Part shown: positions 61,731-64,000 of the stretch, in pieces
Layout: the number at the start of each line of letters is the position of its first letter
Numbering within the stretch: position 1 is the first letter of the stretch
Translations under genes and position numbers: made by a program
Notes under the pieces: generated by a model
Databases searched by the model: none
The model's input: only the letters and a program-made list of their open reading frames with translations
Told to the model about the DNA's origin: nothing
Assembly: GCF_012273895.1 (NCBI RefSeq)
Contig: NC_052128.1
Coordinates: 5,518,001-5,582,000, forward strand
Reading direction: 5' to 3'
DNA from: Zerene cesonia
Taxonomy: Eukaryota > Arthropoda > Insecta > Lepidoptera > Pieridae
Length of the DNA: 64,000 bases

Positions 61731-62180
61731 GATATTGATTACCCTACTCAAAAAAAAAGGAGTTCTACACGTTAATGTGGTGTTCGTCAAAGATTAATCA
61801 GTCCATTTAGAGTTCCCGTTAGGTGTAAATAAATAATAAGTTAGTTTGTAGGTATGTTCAACTTTGCTCTTTAGGTGGAGAAACGGTATTATATTACTAG
61901 CATTTTTCCTTAAGGCCAAGTGGAGCATTGGAATAGATTTGGTCTGGACCGTTGTAAATATCGAGTTAAGGCGCAGTTCTTAATTTCAATGCTATATTCG
62001 GATGTCATTTGGTACAAATGTCGTTTATAACCCAAGAAAATAGGTAGGATAGGTTCTATCCCGGAAATCTTGCGGGGACAAGAACAATTCGTAAAAAGCC
62101 TAGGGAAAAACTAGAATAAAGATAATTTTAATCAATCGACCTATGCTAGTTAAAATAAGCTTGTTAAAAGCAAGTGATCG
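61731..62180. other. No recognisable feature
   Basis: No matches. Confidence 0.35.
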
Positions 62181-62400
62181 CCTCTTTAGCATAGTGGTTA
62201 AGGCATGAGCATAGAACCGAGGGGTCCTGGGTTCGATTCCCGGTGGGGACGCGCAATAAAAAAAAGGCTCGGTCTGGCAGGACACAGAAGGCTGATCACC
62301 TACTTGTTCATAAAAAAAATCGATCAGTGAAACAGATGTATATCATCTGCGCCATACCACCATATTCACTTTTTAAATCAGGTGACGTCACGGGGCACAG
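62181..62400 (+). mobile_element. S2 tRNA-derived SINE, plus copy
   Basis: The head is tRNA-like: cctctttagcatagtggtta (A-box side), accgaggggtcctgggtt and canonical B box ggttcgattcc (62230-62240), ending ccggtggggacg. After a short A run come ggctcggtctggcaggac, acagaaggctgatcacctac, gatcagtgaaacagatgtat, atcatctgcgccata. The 3' part diverges and ends near tcacggggcacagc. No clear target duplication was found. An intact B box suggests it is younger than the copies at 7225 and 46265. Confidence 0.82.
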
Positions 62401-62662
62401 CTTATACAACAAAATTAATCACCGCTCCAAATCCAACGACGGTTGTTTGCTTTGTATTCTAATAAAACGCTTGTAAATGTTTATCCTTTTCAATTCAATC
62501 AAAGTTTATTCGATTCTTAATTAACTCATCTATAAGCTTGATCCAAACATTTGTTGAGTTGCAGGTTTCATGCGATCTCACCATAATAAGCTGAGACATA
62601 TACATATATATGGAATAGATATGTTGCTGTGAGTTGTGCACGTAGTAAACAAATATCTACAT
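62401..62662. other. No recognisable feature
   Basis: No matches. Confidence 0.3.
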
Positions 62663-62815
62663 ATAAATAGTATAAAGCTGAAAAGTTTGTTTGAATGCGT
62701 TAATCTCAGGAATTACATGACCATTACAGAAATTCTTTCACCGCTAGATATTTACGCAAGCCGTGAATGCTATAGGCTATGTACAAGTGGGCAAGGCCGA
62801 AGCGGAAAGGTTGTA
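62663..62815 (+). mobile_element. H2 Helitron-like element, lacking the CTAG end
   Basis: aaagctgaaaagtttgtttg, aatgcgttaatctcaggaat, tacagaaattctttcaccgc, gaatgctataggctatgtac, gggcaaggccgaagcggaaa. The hairpin area remains but the expected gaccgCTAG has been lost. Confidence 0.65.
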
Positions 62816-62824
62816 AATAAACAA

Positions 62825-62962
62825 TAATAATAAGTCTTGAGAAATTTTAAAAGAATTGTAAAACTTTTTGCCAAACCGTAGCAACGTCTAGTCTCTCGGC
62901 CACCCGTGACCCCGAGTATGCATAATTTAACAAATTTCAGTGTTATAAAACTAAAAATTAAA
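62825..62962 (-). mobile_element. T1 element with tRNA-like module
   Basis: ttgagaaattttaaaagaat, ttgccaaaccgtagcaacgt, ctagtctctcggccacccg, tttcagtgttataaaactaa. The B-box segment has been deleted (gtaaaactttttgccaaacc where the ggttcgaatcc complement should be). Confidence 0.6.
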
Positions 62963-63345
62963 TAATGTATCAATCTTAAACTGTTAAATTAATATATTCG
63001 AAGAAGCTAAAGCCTGTGTTAGTTAAAACATTTATTCTCAAATTATTATAAAAGCTATCCTTTAAGAGTTAAAAATTCTTGAATTTTAAAAGCTAATTTT
63101 TATGTGTTAAAAATATGTATTAACAACTTTAAATACAGCAAAACTATGGACGTTCATTACAAAATAATATATAACAAATTAAACTAATGTGGATATGAAT
63201 AAAATATAATTCGTTTGTAGTAACAATTATAGATATTAAATGGGATATGTATTAGCAGTAATTGAAGGATAAATTGAGACAATGTACGGCATTAACTATT
63301 CATTTATATGAGAGCTATTTGAATGTTTGATGTAAATTAATCTTA
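62963..63345. other. No recognisable feature
   Basis: AT-rich; no matches. Confidence 0.35.
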
Positions 63346-63545
63346 TCATACTAATATTGCAAATGCGTAAGTTTGTATGGATGTGTGTGTGTTTGTTGCT
63401 CTTTCATGCAAAAAGTACTGGAACGATTGCAATGAAATGTGGTACGTAGACAGCTGGACAACTGGAATAACATATAGGCATCTTTTTATCCCGATATTCC
63501 TACGGGATACGGAATTACGCGGGTAAAACCGCGGGGCGCAGCTAG
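63346..63545 (+). mobile_element. H1 Helitron-like element, full length
   Basis: 200 bp from A|TCATACTAATATTGC to gcgcagCTAG|T. Hairpin cgcgg-gtaaaa-ccgcg is intact. Body: tggatgtgtgtgtgtttgtt, gctctttcatgcaaaaag, ggtacgtagacagctggac, cccgatattcctacgggata. The same length as the copy at 3409. A minus frame across it (63346-63654) is not coding. Confidence 0.87.
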
Positions 63546-63599
63546 TTGTCCAATATGAATTTGTCAGTTGAAGTAATTCTTTGTATGAGATTACTAGTT

Positions 63600-63630
63600 C
63601 CATAGCTGCGGCTTCGCCCGCTAAGTCGAA
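63600..63630 (-). repeat. Helitron-like end scrap
   Basis: atagctgcggcttcgcccgc then taagtc; resembles reversed H ends but has atag in place of ctag. Confidence 0.4.
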
Positions 63631-64000
63631 GGAAAAGATGGATTCCCGTGGCATTATCTATATTAAAACTATCATTTGTCCTTTCTTGATTTCAATCTAT
63701 TGGCATGACGAAGAGACAGAAAGAGAAAGTCATTTTCCGATTTAAAATTTTAGGGATGTATTCCGTGAATTAAATGAAAGAGAAATTGAAAATGTGTGTT
63801 TATCACTTCGTTCAAAAACCAATCTGTTGGATTATCAATGAGAGTGTGGTAACTATTATGTATGTATGGCCATATAATAAAAAGGAATAGTCAAAGGTGG
63901 GAATTTACCTAGCGGGAGGCTTTATTATGAAACGGATAGGAGATTCAATTTGATAACCACACTTGAAGCCGAGGAGAATTTTATTAGAGGTATAGCTTTT
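63631..64000. other. No recognisable feature
   Basis: Ends the window without a repeat or coding call. Confidence 0.35.

Noticed and set aside
62181..62252. Possible genuine tRNA gene with intact A and B boxes
   Set aside because: Head of an S2 SINE: the same body follows at 7225-7436 (reversed), and a 15-bp target duplication bounds that copy.

Overview
The window looks like intergenic or deep-intronic DNA from a moth or butterfly (Lepidoptera). It is AT-rich and has no long open reading frame. It carries repeat types I associate with Lepidoptera: rolling-circle elements ending in CTAG, tRNA-headed SINEs with a GAT-repeat tail, short 3' ends of non-LTR retrotransposons, a mariner-type element with TA target duplications, and a Penelope-like repeat. 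Three runs of exactly 1000 N (39340-40339, 45080-46079, 55241-56240) are scaffold gaps. The long frames across them are artefacts. I found no gene that can be named.

Families are labelled as follows. H1-H5 are rolling-circle (Helitron-like) families. H1 is the most informative, with 13 copies; well-preserved ones start with TC, end with a GC-rich hairpin plus CTAG, and sit between A and T. S1 and S2 are tRNA-derived SINEs. T1 is a short element with a tRNA-like module. R1-R5 are retroposon or LINE 3' ends. U1-U6 are interspersed repeats I cannot classify. P1 is the Penelope-like repeat, M1 the mariner-type element, and M2 a short inverted-repeat transposon.

Layout. 1-7.0 kb: fragments of U1, H1, R1 and H5, including an H1 copy nested in T1. 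7.0-13.5 kb: an S2 SINE with a 15-bp target duplication inside U1, an array of diverged repeat units (8.5-9.4 kb), a perfect 107-bp tandem duplication (12.03-12.24 kb) and one protein-like 92-codon frame on the minus strand (12706-12984). 13.5-26 kb: R1, U1, H2 and H3 copies separated by long stretches without calls. 26-34 kb: an S1 SINE with a 12-bp target duplication, a candidate promoter and splice donor (30.3-30.5 kb), a 16-bp minisatellite (32.79-32.98 kb) and an H1 copy inserted inside another H1 copy. 34-45 kb: LINE ends, inverted P1 repeats, M1 at gap 1 and the 558-bp M2 element. 46-56 kb: a dense group of R1 copies, a head-to-head R1 pair, a P1 foldback and M1 spanning gap 3. 56-64 kb: H1, S1, T1 and S2 copies, with a 1.9-kb stretch (59.0-60.9 kb) that lacks calls and contains a GC-rich, promoter-like patch followed by a strong splice donor.

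Nothing here works together as a gene system. The value of the window is a readable insertion history. Nested copies, paralogous empty sites and target duplications define the ends and insertion chemistry of several transposon families from sequence alone. All family assignments rest on reading the sequence and on memory of lepidopteran repeats; no database search was made.
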